Below, one piece after another: positions 1-12,359 of a DNA stretch of 64,000 nt. Every line of letters begins with the position of its first letter. Within the stretch, counting starts at the first letter, position 1. The notes below the pieces were generated by a model. That model had not been told where the DNA came from. It saw nothing but the letters and a program-made list of their open reading frames with translations, and did no database searches. This DNA comes from Sceloporus undulatus (lineage: Eukaryota > Chordata > Lepidosauria > Squamata > Phrynosomatidae): the NCBI RefSeq assembly GCF_019175285.1, contig NC_056527.1, positions 106,863,746 through 106,927,745 of the forward strand, given 5' to 3'. A program made the position numbers and the translations under genes.

Positions 1-470
1 TGTAGAGAAAGCTGTGCCATGTGTACCCACCAGCGTAGCCTCACAGGATGGTGGGATATATAACGGGGCCTCTGCTGATGATCTTAGATAATCTTAAATA
101 ATAATTTTAGACATCCCGTTAAACAAGAAAGCATATCCAGAGGTAGCTGTGTTGGCCATATAGCAAAGTATACGGAGCTTCGAACACTTGCAACATATAT
201 AATAGCATTTTGGTTGGACCAATTAAGGTATCACTATTTTCTGTTAAGCAAGCCTTTCAAGAGTAATTGGCCTGCCTGCCTCCATATATCTTTGTTGCTC
301 TTGGTTTAGATAGATCGATCATGTTGATAACATGTCCTGGCTCTGCCTTGGAGACACTTTACAGATGACCAGCTGAGTAGTTTTTACAAACCTGAGTTAA
401 ACAACTCCCCCCCCCCCAGAACTCCCCAGTAATTCCCTTATATATAAAAAAGAAAAAAGGAGGGGATGTT

Positions 471-473
<3 letters not shown>

Positions 474-507
<34 letters not shown>
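474..507. repeat. (CT)n microsatellite
   Basis: Seventeen uninterrupted CT units. The arginine/glutamate-rich open frame across it on the minus strand is only the repeat translated. Confidence 0.95.
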
Positions 508-510
<3 letters not shown>

Positions 511-645
511 TTCTCGCTTAATTTCTCATTTGAATAACCAATTTTCAACCAGATGGAGAGGAAAAGATAGGCACCTGCTCCATGAAGGCAAAGGCACACA
601 GTGATCTGCAGAAAGGCAGACACATGTTTCCACAGTCACACGCAC

Positions 646-667
646 AGAGAGAGAGAGAAAGAGAGAG
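646..667. repeat. (GA)n microsatellite
   Basis: GA repeat with one AAA interruption, 140 bases from the CT array and of opposite strand sense, so the two could pair as a loop. Confidence 0.85.
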
Positions 668-2139
668 TGCAGGCGAGGAAGGAAGGAAGTTAAGCAAAGA
701 TAATTTATCAGAATGGACAGAAAGTTGGTATAGAAACATGAGAAGAAATCTATGCCATTGGAAACAACTCTGCATACCCACAAATTCATACAGAGAGAGT
801 GAGAGAAAATCGATTACACATTCCTAAAAATACCTGCAGAGCCGTAGAGCATGATGATGCAATATGAATTCGCACTCCATACATACATATGCATAAAATG
901 GCTAGAATCATTCACAGATATGCAAAATTATCCCCATCTCTTCCTCGCATATGCACAGACTTTTATCCTCACAGGCACCAAACAGACTGTTATAAACATG
1001 AGTGCAACCTCCCCCCGCACAGTCTAGCTCAGGGAGCTTAGAAATCTTCAAGGCTGGCACTCCATTGCAAAGATCAAAATGTAAATGTGTGTGTCTGTGT
1101 GAGCTGGATATTTAATTTATCCAGTATCCTAAATATTGTGTTTTAAGCACTGGTGATATGTATGAGAGAATCTTCAAGCTAAGGAGATGTTTTATGTAAT
1201 AGCAATTGGCCCAGTGGTGGCAGAGAAGGGGCAAAGCAGTATAAAAGGGTCATAGCTAGGTGCAGGATTGTTTGACGCCTATTAGTGGGATCCCATAATT
1301 TGTGAGGAACAAATGTTTGTCAAGATGTACAATCTAAAATAATTCCTGAGATGCTTCTCTCTTTGGATGCCTATCCATCTTTATATATTTTATTTCCCGT
1401 CCTTGTACTCTTTCATAGTCCTTTGCACGGCACACTGACTTCTGGGACCCTGTGATCACTTTCTGCATACTGAGTGGCCCAAAATGGAAGATGTATTGAA
1501 ACTACAATTCATTGGTTGCAAATTTATTCTGGGTTACAGAGCCCATCCTTTCTTGAGATAGTATTCTAATTGGATATATGTATATTTTTTAGGCTAAAAG
1601 TAAGAGAACTTGCAGATTTGGCAATCTATTATCCAGTTATGTTGATGCATCTTTGGTCTCATGTACAACATGTGATACACTGTGTAACAGATTTTCTCAG
1701 CATCATCTTAGAAGAGGCATTCTCGTAAAGGGAGTGCCTCCGCTAAAAAAATTCTTGTTGTAACATTTAAGTATGCTTTCTGTCCTTCTTAAGACGTACG
1801 GCCATAAACACATTTGTTTCTACTGATGATGTGTTATCATAACAATATTCCTACTCTGTAGGAGAAGAGCCATGTGGATTACCGTGGCTGAATGGCTGAG
1901 TACTTGCTTTTCATGAAGAAAGTCCCAGCACCTTCAGATAGCACCAAGAAAAAGACTCCTGTTTGGAGTCCCATTAAGCTACTGTCAATATACACTGTGT
2001 CAAATAGACTAATGGACTGACTTGGCATAACACAGCTTCGTATAATCCTAAATACAGATTTAGAAAGTTGGTGTATGTCAGGGCTGGAAAACAGCTAGCC
2101 TGTGGACATCAGGGGGTTCTGCCTGTTTTTGCAAACTTT

Positions 2140-2373
2140 GGGCCTGAACAGACAGGCCAAAATAAAACTGCTTCAGGTCACTTTGGAGGTATGCTTTTAA
2201 AGGGCACGCACATCTTAAGAGGCCAAAAGCTGTGCCAAAGCTGCACTCTAGTCCTTAGGACTGGACCGTGGCTTTGGCGTGACTTCTGGCCTCTTAGGAC
2301 GCATACAACATTTAAACAGCATTCCTCCAAAGTGACCTGAAGCAGCTTTATTTTGGCCTTTCTGTTCAGGCCC
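2140..2373. mobile_element. Palindromic foldback MITE, 234 bp
   Basis: The left end GGGCCTGAACAGACAGGCCA and the right end read inward are near-identical for over 50 bases. The similarity continues to the middle, where CTAGTCCTTAGGACT forms the axis, so the whole element is one imperfect hairpin. TTT flanks both sides as a possible 3-bp target duplication, which would fit a PIF/Harbinger-type origin. No coding capacity. Confidence 0.8.
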
Positions 2374-2506
2374 TTTGATTCCTCCTGCTTCCTGTTCTTT
2401 GCCTAGGTTTGCTCCAGGAAAGAGGATCACGACTCCTAGAAATCTCAAGGAGTGACAATTCTCTTCTAAAGCAAGATGTAGGACTTTGGTTCAGTGTAAA
2501 AGCAAC

Positions 2507-2790
2507 TAATCCTTTCTGATCTTGGAAGCTAACTATGATCAGCCTCTTTTAAAGCTACTTAAGTTAGTTGATGGCCCAGATCCCATCTGATTTTGGAATC
2601 TAAGGAAGGTCAAGCCTGGTTAGTACTTGGATGGGAGACTGCCAATGAATACTGGGTGTTATAGGCTATATTTCAGAAGAAGGAACTGGCAAAATAATAT
2701 CTGAGTATTCTTTCTCTAAGAAAACTCTATGAAATTCATGGGGTCACCATAAGTCAACAGGCAACTTGAAGGGATGGATACGGACTCACA
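2507..2790 (+). mobile_element. 5S rRNA-derived SINE (Sauria type)
   Basis: 2575-2665 resembles the 3' two-thirds of 5S rRNA, including CCTGGTTAGTACTTGGATGG, the pol III internal promoter region. It is followed by a body and a 3' tail ending ATAAGTCAACAGGCAACTTG, shared with the tRNA-headed SINEs here. A second shorter 5S-like piece (TCTGATCTTGGAAGCTAACT) lies just upstream at 2515-2545. Confidence 0.8.
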
Positions 2791-4510
2791 CATACACAGA
2801 GACCTTGTTTAGTCTCACTTCCAGCCAGAAATGAATGTCAGGTGTTTTCTGATTATTAAAATTAAAAATTGAAAATGTATTGCTCACCTCTGGTTATATG
2901 TGCCTGTTTGACTTCCTTCTATTGGATTATGAGGACAAAACATTTCAGAATCTGCACTGAATGTAACAATCAAAAGAAAACAAAAAAGAACGTTTGCTTT
3001 GTTATTTAGAGGTGTCATTATTCTGATGTGCAAAGATGTTCAGGTTTAGGCTCGACTTTAAGTGTTCACATGTCTGTGAGCCCCACTGAATACAATGGAT
3101 ATATAGCTGAATAAATCTGTATTTCTGCTGTTGACTGATTACTTACTTGATTAATAGAAATGTGATTTATTGAGAGGACGGTGAGAAACACATTTCTGAA
3201 GTAAATGCAGCAACAAGGCTGGTCTTGAAAAGTGTGCTCAGAGCTCACTTCTTGGACTACAGCTCTCCAGCTGACCTGGACAGGACTGGGGATTCTTGGA
3301 CCTAGAGTCCAACACTCCTCTCCACACTTTTTTGGAGCTGACTGTCTCACAGTTCTGCTGAACAGTTGGTACCATCCCTAGTAACAGAGATTCATAGTTT
3401 GCTTTAATTAAGGATGTAGCTTTGGTAAATTTAAATTTAAAAAAATTAAGTTGATGTTGAGTTTACATTTGATGGTGTGCGTTGTAACACAAGCCTGGGG
3501 CAAGCGGCACAGTTAGATTAATCCAATAAATATAAGCAGCAGCAGTCCCTTGTGGGTGCTAAGATGCTGTATTGGTGGATGAGCAAAATTGCCACAGAAC
3601 CACACTCTGGTTGGTTTCCAGGAGGAAATATTAGGTTTTATTTCACTCCTTATTCTTGCCCCTTCATATTCATGCTGGTAGGTAGCTGACAGGGCAGACA
3701 AATCCCCTTGAACCATGTCAGATCAGGTTGGTGTCTGTTCACAGGAGATGGAGCTGCATTCTCCCATCACACACACACACACACACACACACAGAGTGCC
3801 TTCACAGCCCTGTTACCTTGATAAAGTCAGTATGCGGCCACATGTTCCAACCACACGGCAGTGTGTCACTGCCCTGGGGTAAGCTGCCTCTCGCTCTGTC
3901 AGGGAGGTGGACTGGGAGGCGAGCATCAGCTATGTAAAGAAGGCTCCAGGGCTCAACAGAGATGGAAAGATGTTCATTGCACAGAGCAAGGTTGTGAACG
4001 ATACTGAAGGAAGGGATGCGTCACCAGGTCTCTGGTCTGGGAGGTCTCTGGCCAGGGGCTATCATACAGTAGGGTGGGCATGGAGAGTTGGATCTTGCTC
4101 TTGGCGAGTGCCTAGAATTTATTTTATTCCTATTTTATTTATATTTGACACCGTATTCCTCACAGCAGTAAAGCCTGGGTGCAACTCTGTAAGTTCAGAC
4201 TGACATAGTAATAGCAAATTGAAGTTCTTTTTGGCCCTGTCTTCCTCAAAGCCCACTTTGAAAAGAAGGCCTATGGTATGCCATAAGTCGGAAATGATTT
4301 GAAGGTACACGGCAACAACAAATGGCACAAGCTGCTTTTTTGCTTTTAGATCTACAAACCAATGGTGCGGCCAGCCCTGTGTAAAATACCGCATATAGTT
4401 TTAGTGACTCTGTCATGAAAAGAATAATCAAAGCTTTTTTAAAAAGGGAGCCAGCAAGGGGAACTATAATAAATGAGGGATTGGAGCCACTTTCCTTTGT
4501 GGAAAGGCAT
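2791..4510. other. Intergenic, little structure
   Basis: Contains a (CA)n microsatellite at 3768-3793 and, at about 4261-4325, a SINE 3'-tail remnant (GCCATAAGTCGGAAATGATT). Nothing else is recognised. Confidence 0.5.
3768..3793. repeat. (CA)n microsatellite
   Basis: Thirteen uninterrupted CA units. Confidence 0.95.
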
Positions 4511-4875
4511 ACCTTCCAACATTTAACAGATAAAAATTGGGGCATGTGTGGTTAAGCACCATCAGAATGTGGTCAAAGTGGCACAAGTTATTAATGTAGA
4601 AGTCAAAAACTAGGAGAAGCTGCAGCAGTTTGCTTTTGCGTGTGCTTACGTGGAAGGGAAAGATTTCACCCCACCTCTCTTCTCCCCTGCTGAGTTAACT
4701 GAGTGCAAACTACTTCTGCACTTTGACCACTCAGTTTGCAATAACTGAAGTAGCCTAAGGAGAAAGAAGGAAGTGAGAGGAGGAGAGAGATGGGACATTT
4801 TAAAAGGAGCTAAAAAAGTGGGAGAGCAGAACATTTAATCAGGCTTGTCTTTGCCAAATCAGAACAGTTGGCGGG
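4511..4875. repeat. Unclassified interspersed repeat, copy A
   Basis: Shares order and sequence with 38591-38935: TCCAACATTT at the start, CACCATCAGAA, GCTGCAGCAGTTTGCTTTTG in the middle, GGGACATTTTAA near the end. No open frame and no clear terminal repeats. Family unknown to me. Confidence 0.6.
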
Positions 4876-7635
4876 TATGCAAAAGCTGAAATATTCATGG
4901 TTTTCTTCCGTGGGAAAAAGAACTAGACACAGAGGGAAAGCATGATAGCATTTAATAATATTATATATGGTACTGAGAATATGAAGAGGAAGAAGTCCTT
5001 ACACCTCCTGTAATGTGTGGTTATGTGAAATGTGTGGTTATGAAATGAATTGGCAATACTGTATGGACAAAAGAAAGGAGCTCTTTATATAATATACAAT
5101 TAAAGTATACTTCCATTTAACAACTTGCCTAGTCTCCATAGGTGGCACAAGATTGTCAGAAGTGGAAGAACACTTCACATTAAAGAGTCAAGAATGCCTC
5201 CGGGAGGGCAGTTAGTGTGAGAGATCTGTGATGTAAACTGATACTCATAGGAATGTTTTCTCACCACCTCTCTTCTCACCATTTCCTCTCTCAGATCTTC
5301 TGCCAAATGAAGCTAGGATTAGCATAGCACCCTGAGTAATGTTCCAATCCAACCAAAATTCTCTCCAGGCAAGTGAGAGGGCTGATGGAGTATTGATAGA
5401 CCTGTCCCTCCTCTACCAGTTTGTTTGGCTTCCATACTCATTATGGAAAAATGGTAACAGCAGGGGGTTTCCCTTTCTCTGTGGCTAGCATGGAAATTCA
5501 GCCTATTGGCCTCTTGAGAGGCTAGTAAAAAGACCAATGGCCATTAACATTTGCAAGCCTCTTGATACGTCTGTATGGATATATGGAATTCATTATCACA
5601 AGATGCGCAGATGGCTACTGGTTTAGATGGCTTTACTAGACAATTTCTTAGAGGATACCTATCAACCACAAGCCATTAAGTTTTTATTTGTTGGGTTATA
5701 GCTTTGTGTGCCACTGAACAGGGTAGGATTTGAGGACAGGCAAATCAGGCACCTTCATTGGGTGACAAGCCAGGGGTACTCTACCATCCTAGTCTATATG
5801 CTCACATATTCATTCACTAGATTGTTTTCACTTTTTTTTCACTTCACTGCTTCTCTTAACTTGCAAATATGTCAAGGTCTTTCTAAACAGTCTTTCTAAA
5901 CAAAAGTTGCAGTGGGGGGATTTATGACATTAGTGCTCATTTAACGAAAAGTGTACAGATTAGTACAGTGCTACTCAAAATGATGGTTTGTGGACCAATG
6001 CTGGTCCATGAGCCATCTGCTGCTGATCCCTGGAGAGTTCCCATGGAAGAAAGAAACAGTTGTAGCTAATGGCACAAATATGGTACCAGTCCCCGACACG
6101 TTAGGAAACACAAATTTGCAGTTTCTCACATCAGGTAGCTTAGGAAACACTGAGTGCTTGTGATCAGAGCCACGTGTATGATCATCTTTTACTTCATTGC
6201 TTAATGCAAACATCCAAAAGACGTATCCGCATTATGAAATGGCCCATAAATACAATTAAAAGAACAAGATATTCAAATCTGAAGTAATGACATTGAACTG
6301 CATTGAATATCAGCTGCTGGGAAGCAGAAAAGACCTATGGCTTTCATTCCTGGCATTTGGGCTTCCTAGAGGCATCTGCTTGGACGCTGTGAGAAGCAGG
6401 ATGCTGGCGGACTAAATTAGATGCTAAAAATTATTTTATGTTGTAACAGTAGAGAGGAGCAATTTAGATCAACCACTGTCTCTTTTTGCACATCCCACCT
6501 ACAACTGTGGTGTAATGGCTGGCTGAGAAGTTCTGTATTTCAGCAGCTTGTGGCTTGCCCTGTTCTTTGATTTTTATTATTCCTGGCTTTATCGGTTTAG
6601 TAAACTGCAGTTGATGTTATCTGTTGCTTCTGTTTTTGTTTCTTAATTTCTTTAAACTTTCTTTTTTAAGCCTTCCTTGTTGTTTTTAGCTGTCCTGGGT
6701 ATTTTTGTAAGACAGCTGATACCTAAAATTTAAAAATAAATAATTAAATTGAACTTTGGTTTAATCCAGCCAGGTCTCCTATATTCTCATGAGGCATACC
6801 TGTTTTAGAAATGCAGGTGTAATTTTAGAATAAGGATTACCATCTTTCTTTTTCATGACAGGATTTTTCCCGGAATGGCATCTACAGATTTTAGAAGCAT
6901 TTGTTTTATAATGCTTATTTAATAGAATGATAAATTTTGTGTGTCTCTCTGCATGTGAATTTTTTAAAAGTAATTTTATTTTATTTTTGCAAAAGCAGTT
7001 CAGAATGGGGAGAGAAATAAAAGTAAGATGGAACAACCAGCTTATAATAACGCTGGAAAGACTATCATAAATTTAAGTGTATATCAACATAATCTCTCTC
7101 TGTCTCTGTGTAAATAATATTTATCTCCAGCATGATACAATAAGATAGATATTTAAGTGAAGACAGAACAGTAAGTGAATGCTAAAAGTGTGATGTTCAT
7201 CATTTTAACCTGAAATATAGTATTCTTACACCTCTGAAGGCTTGCAGAATCCACCTAAACTGTCCATCTGTTAATCTCCATGTCATAGGAACATAATTTA
7301 CATGCATGTGAAATTTTGCAAAATATGTTTTTTAAAAGCAGGTTAATACAAATTGTAATAATGCACAACTGAAAACACACTCACACACCGGGATACTTAT
7401 GTTATCTGAAATTATTATGAGGTTGCTTATAAATAGGTTGACTAAGCCAGGATACTTCCTCAATGGATCAAAATGTTTTTGTAATCTAATCATCTAATTT
7501 ATATTTAAAAACTGTATATTTTCGTGCTGTATTTTAAAAAATAGTTTCCATTATTATTTTTGGGCTGGAGGCAGTCTTAAGTTGCACACTGAAATCAAAG
7601 GAACAGAAAAAAAAAAAACCCTGCTTTTATAAACA
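4876..7635. other. Intergenic, old LINE traces
   Basis: 5545-5690 (GGAATTCATTATCACAAGAT) and about 6279-6430 resemble the 3' region of CR1/L3-like LINEs of squamates. 6431-7635 is AT-rich with no recognised feature. Confidence 0.4.
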
Positions 7636-7850
7636 GGTACGGCTATTGTCCATCTAGCTCAGTGCTGTCCAACACAACTTAGATGAGGCTCTCTATAGTT
7701 TCAAGGAGTCTTTCGCAGCTCTAACTGGAGATATCAGGAGGAATTGAATCTGTGGGACACTTTCATGTACATCCCAAGTAGGTATGAGCTGCAGACCTTT
7801 GCCAATGAACATTTCGTATCAGTGTTTCCTGAAGTTGATTAAGTCAGGAT
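7636..7850 (+). mobile_element. Old CR1/L3-type repeat fragment
   Basis: TCCATCTAGCTCAGTGCTGT, then a diverged segment with GGAGATATCAGGAGGAATTG, the layout of a common reptile repeat (consensus recalled from memory). Strongly decayed. Confidence 0.45.
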
Positions 7851-8767
7851 TCAATCCATTGTTACTGTTGCTGTTGCTGAATTGCACACTAGGTTTTGGT
7901 AGTATGAAATAATACAGTTGTTCACATTATTGCAAACTGAATTCAAAGTACGAAAGAGCCACCTTCGATCTTGTGCAAAGGGAAATATGGGATATAAATA
8001 AAATAAAACTAAAATAAATGTTAAAACTAAAACCTAAAATGATAAAAATTAAAAGCAGTTTGAACTCAGTTAATGCAGAAGGGAGGGTAGAATCTTTCCT
8101 TTCCCAATAGGCTCAGGCAAAAGCAAAGTGCTGCTGTCTATCATAGTTTTTGTGTTCTTCCTCCTTGGTAACTTTTGCCATCTTGACACACTCGTATATT
8201 GCTTGGCCACACGTGTCCCACTTTTCATCTTGGGGGGTTTATAGGAAGTTGCTAAGTGTCATGTGTGTAGAGATCTTAAAGTGGTGCTTTTATGAGATCA
8301 GGTGGACTCCAAAGCATGAGCATTGCTATCTAATTTAATTAGATATTTCTATGCTTAGGGACTGGAGATCCTCTCACTGCAGTGGAGGAATGAGCATTTA
8401 TTTCCATCCAGTGCATAACATAACTTCATAGTACCTCATGAACCATACATCAATATACCTTGTTTATACACATTTTAATCTACACCTGAGTTGCTACAGA
8501 TCAGGGATTCTAACTGACTGATTCAGAAGTGAGAGAATGGAAGGTTTTTTTGTTGCCACTGTTGTTTGGATCTAGGAAGAAACTCAATGTTGTCTTCCGC
8601 AAATCATTCAACAGTGTACAAGCACAGTCTTCCCCATTCTGGAGGCCATGCTGAACAGAGATGATAAGAAGATAGTTAAAAATGTTTGGTTGGGATGAGA
8701 TAGGTTATACTGGTAAATCCCAATCCACCTTCTGCTATCCCTGAGGTAATTTTTTGTGGTGGTCTAA
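7851..8767. other. Intergenic, no clear feature
   Basis: 7970-8060 ends like an A-rich LINE tail (GGGATATAAATAAAATAAAA). I see nothing else. Confidence 0.4.
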
Positions 8768-9272
8768 TGTTGTTGTTTGTTGTTAGTTGCCTTTGACAAC
8801 TCTATGAATTAGACATCTCCATGTCTCCCTATCCTCAACCTCTCTGCTCAATTTCTGCAGGTTCAGGCCCATCACCTCCCTGACTGAGTCCATCCATCTG
8901 GTGTGAAATCTTCCTTTCTTTCTACTGTCTTCTACCTTTCCCAGGACAATTCTGACTTTAGTATTCAATTGCATATCTTTGCACTTTAGGATTTTGTCTA
9001 GTTCTTTCGTGGTTGCCCTTCCCATTCCTAGTCTTCTTATTTCATGACTGCACTCTCCTTTCTGACCAATGTTTGATCCAAGGTATGGATAAATCTTCAA
9101 CTCTTCCAATTTCCTCATTATCTAGCTTGGGTTTATGTAAAATCTCTGTGGGCATTATTTTTGTTTTCTTGTCTGTTTGACTTTCTTTAGCAGTTGTTCC
9201 AAGTCTATGATGCTTTCTGGTGTCTATACATGGCATCAATGGGACATTTTGCTCCAAATAAAGTATCATCAT
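8768..9272 (-). mobile_element. BovB (RTE) LINE 3' end with internal deletion
   Basis: On the minus strand, two reading frames encode the BovB reverse-transcriptase C-terminus: PYLGSNIGQKGECSHEIRRL, then LDKILKCKDMQLNTKVRIV, directly followed by LGKVEDSRKKGRFHTRWMDS and DRETWRCLIHRVVKGN. The part that normally lies between KVRIV and LGKVE (with CWRRLLRVPW in other BovB copies) is absent, so roughly 80-90 codons are lost. There is also a frame change near 9100. A TTG/CAA tail at 8768-8786 marks the 3' end. Confidence 0.85.
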
Positions 9273-9644
9273 CAGAAGAGAAAATTGCTGCAGGACTGTA
9301 GAAATGGAAGGCAGTGTGAGGTGACTGCTTTTGGTGGCATATATTAAGTAGAAGCATTAGTAGACCCTGTCTGTTCCCCCTGGGCCTTTCCTACCCACAT
9401 TGTTCATCTCTATTAGAGGACAGAGATGTATGTGTCATTGAGCCTAACATGCTCCCTTTAGATATGATACTGTCTCATTGTTAGAATTCAGGTGCCACCA
9501 TCTGTATGTGGCATTGGTCACACCATCTTGTTGTTGTCTTCAGATACAAAGTGTGTTGGACTGGCCTTGAAAAAGGTGACATTCCCTCTCCATGCCGATA
9601 ATGATTGCTTCTGCCCACTCACCAATGCTATCTACATTATGCAT

Positions 9645-9872
9645 GTGTTGTGTACCTTCAAGTCGTTTCTGAATTTTGGTGCCCCTAAGGTGAACCCATC
9701 ATGGGGTTTTCTTGGCAAGATTTGTTCTTGGCTGTATGCCATTGCCTTCGCCTGAGGCTGAGAGCATGTGACTTGCCTAAAGTCACCTAGTAGGTTTTGG
9801 GGCCAAGTAGGAATTGAATTGTGGTCTCCAGAGTCATAGTCCAGTGCTCAAACCATTACACCATGCTGCCTC
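9645..9872 (-). mobile_element. Sauria-type tRNA-derived SINE
   Basis: Read on the minus strand: a tRNA-like head ending in a degenerate box B, the body with AAATCTTGCCAAGAAAACCC, and the BovB-like tail with ACTTGAAGGTACACAACAC. Such SINEs are known to be mobilised by BovB through the shared tail. Confidence 0.8.
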
Positions 9873-9902
9873 ATTTTCTAAAACCTGCTAGTTAAATGTA
9901 AG

Positions 9903-10227
9903 GGATGTGGTGGCTTAGTAGTTAAGCTGCCAATTCTGACTATTGTAAGATTGGAAGGTTGGCAGTTTGAGGCCCAAGTGCTGCATGATGGAGTGAACTC
10001 CCATCACTAGTCCCAGCTTCTACCAATCTAGCAGTTCAAAAGCATGCAAATGCAAGTGGATAAATAGGTACCACTTCAGTGAGAAGGTAAAAGGATTCAG
10101 TGCAGTCATGCTGGCCCCATGACCACCTGAGTCGTTTTCGGACAACGCTGGATCTTTGGCTTAGTAACGGAGATGAGCAGTGCCCCCTACAGTTGGTTGG
10201 ACTACCAAGGGACTACCTTTACCTTTT
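9903..10227 (+). mobile_element. tRNA-headed SINE, second family
   Basis: A-box-like TGGCTTAGTAGTTAAGCTGC and B-box-like GGCAGTTTGAGGCCC, then a long body with CTTCTACCAATCTAGCAGTT, ending CTACCTTTACCTTTT. This family is widespread in squamates and lacks the BovB tail. Confidence 0.7.
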
Positions 10228-12092
10228 AAAATTAAATATGAAGACTTAATGAACTTCACTGGCCCAGAGAGGTATAATTTCTTTCATCTTTCTCACACTC
10301 ATCTTTCATTTGGGCAGAACCTCCATTTATCTCATCTATAGTGCCAACCCCATAACATCTTTTCTGCTGGTTCTTATGAGAATGGATAATTGTTATTATT
10401 GACGACAGTATTTGTGACAAAAGTGTTACTTGAAGTAGCATTGACGGAATTCAGCCCTGAAAGCATTTTTTCCCCTCTTACAGACCTCAAGAGATGTTTA
10501 TCCAGTTTATTGCTTAAGCAGAGCAGTGGGTACTCCTTGTTCTTTGCTCAAATGTGAAAACAGATTATTGTGTAGGAGAGCAGAAGCTTTGTGTCTAGCT
10601 TGAACTTAGTCTAGTGCTGAATAGGGGGAGAAAGAGGAAATGAAACTGTAAAGCGAAAAAAACCAAAAACTGAAGTAACTAAAATTGAGCCTGTTGACCT
10701 AAAACAGCTAGGCTGAGGCCATCTGCCATAGATGGCTCAATTTGGTGACTGCATTCCAAGACCCCAGCTTGCCAGTTATTTAGTTTATTGCTCTATTTTC
10801 ACCTTCTGTAACAAATGGGTTTAGGATGATGATGATGACGACGACGACAACGACGACGATGATGATGATGATTGCCTTAGAAACAAAGATATATTTGAAC
10901 TATCTATGTATTAGCATGTCTAATTCATGATGAAGGGCTTACTGAATCCTACAGTTGCCATTACCACTGCCAGTACTACTCTCCTTACTCCAGAGTACTC
11001 AAAGTGGTGTGTATCCCCTGCTCAATTTATCCTCATGACAACCTCATGAAGCAGGCTAGCCTGAGGGATGGTGCAGTTCTGAATCTGTGTCCTCCCAGTC
11101 CAGTGCTCCAACTACTACACCTTCTAGTCTGCCTATCATTGGTCCTTGCTAGCTTGTATTGCAGAAAAAAGTATCTAATAGGAGAAGAAAAACATCCAGG
11201 AAGGCATCCAGCTTAAAGATAAGTAAAGAGTAGGTACAAGGCCAGTCCAACATTGGCCCATCCGAGGCAAAGGACAAGGTAGCACCCGTCCATTCCATAT
11301 ACAGAAACTAAGCAGTTCAGCTCCACCTTACTGACAATGCTTTGGATATGGATCTCTAACACCCATGAGGGCAACAGGTTAATTTAGGAGTGCAGGCAGG
11401 CTGTATGGTATACGCACCACTTTGTCCTCGAACAAGGATGAATGGCCAGGAAATTCAGGAGCGGCAATTGTCAGTATTGCCCATCTAGCATCAGTCAACT
11501 CTAGCAACTGCCTCATTTTGTCTAATGGTATGACTGGCCCTGTGTAGATATATGTAAAGGAAGCTCCAGGGAAAACTGGAATAGTGGCTGGCAGAAGATG
11601 CAAAGACAAGTAGCCCATTGTCTAAAAAAACAAGTAGCCCAAAATGTCACTTCCTGTCATAGTCCATAGTGTTTGTGCCTGCGAGAAGGGCTAGGCGTAA
11701 TTTTGCATGTTTTTATGTCTTGGGGGTCAGGGGCTATAGAAGTGGGGTTCAGTAACTGCACTATGCCCACCCCACTCCCCACAACTATTGCAACTTTCAC
11801 CTGTGCCAGCTGCCTTGACAGTTGTCTGCCTGCTGGGAGACGCAGAGAAGCATAGCAATTTGCCACAATCACCACCCTAAGAACTGGCAACCCTAGCTTT
11901 GAGCCGACACAGTGCACATAGATTCAGTGTATTCATGAGTGCTGCCATAACTAGGGCAACCCCTCTCCCAACGTGCATGTGTCAGGAATATTATTGCTGG
12001 GATTTGTAGCTTTCAATATTAGCCCAAGGATGACAATAAGAGGCACTGGCTCTGGACACAAAGTAGCATTAGTAAGGATTGCGGACGGTCTA
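10228..12092. other. Intergenic, one microsatellite
   Basis: A GAT/GAC array lies at 10824-10872. No gene or recognisable mobile element in the rest. Confidence 0.5.
10824..10872. repeat. (GAT)n/(GAC)n microsatellite
   Basis: GAT units on both sides of a GAC core. The GAC core keeps its CpGs (ACGACG). Confidence 0.9.
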
Positions 12093-12165
12093 CTGTAGGT
12101 ATGGGCAACTGTGGAAGGCTAGGGGGTTGCATTAGCCCTCCAGGAGACTTTGGAGGGCAGCACCT
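12093..12165 (+). repeat. Interspersed repeat end shared with 53560-53626
   Basis: GGGCAACTGTGGAAGG, then a G run, TTGCATTAGCCCTCCAGGA. The complement of 53571-53626 matches it closely. Probably the terminus of a hAT-type element; family uncertain. Confidence 0.5.
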
Positions 12166-12359
12166 TTCCATTGCACTTTCTCCTGCAAAACACACACACA
12201 CACATGCAGTTGGCCCTTCTCATTTGTGGCTTTGGTGTTTATCACATGGAACGAATCCCATACAGAAACTAAATTTAAACTGAAAACAACCTCCATTTGT
12301 GGGTTGTTTTTTTAGATGATGTTTGCAGTTAACCTGAACAGAAAGTTGAAAAAAACTAC

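Larger units (their letters stand above)
1..2139. other. Intergenic DNA, simple repeats only
   Basis: Holds an 11-base C run (407-417), a (CT)17 microsatellite (474-507) and GA-rich runs near 646-667 and 794-808. I see no gene, SINE or LINE in the remainder. Confidence 0.6.

Noticed and set aside
438-623. Arg/Glu-rich small protein on the minus strand
   Set aside because: It is the (CT)n microsatellite translated.
2575-2665. Functional 5S rRNA gene
   Set aside because: Only the 3' two-thirds resemble 5S rRNA, with many changes, and it continues into a SINE body and tail; the same holds for the copies at 23950, 46878 and 47846.
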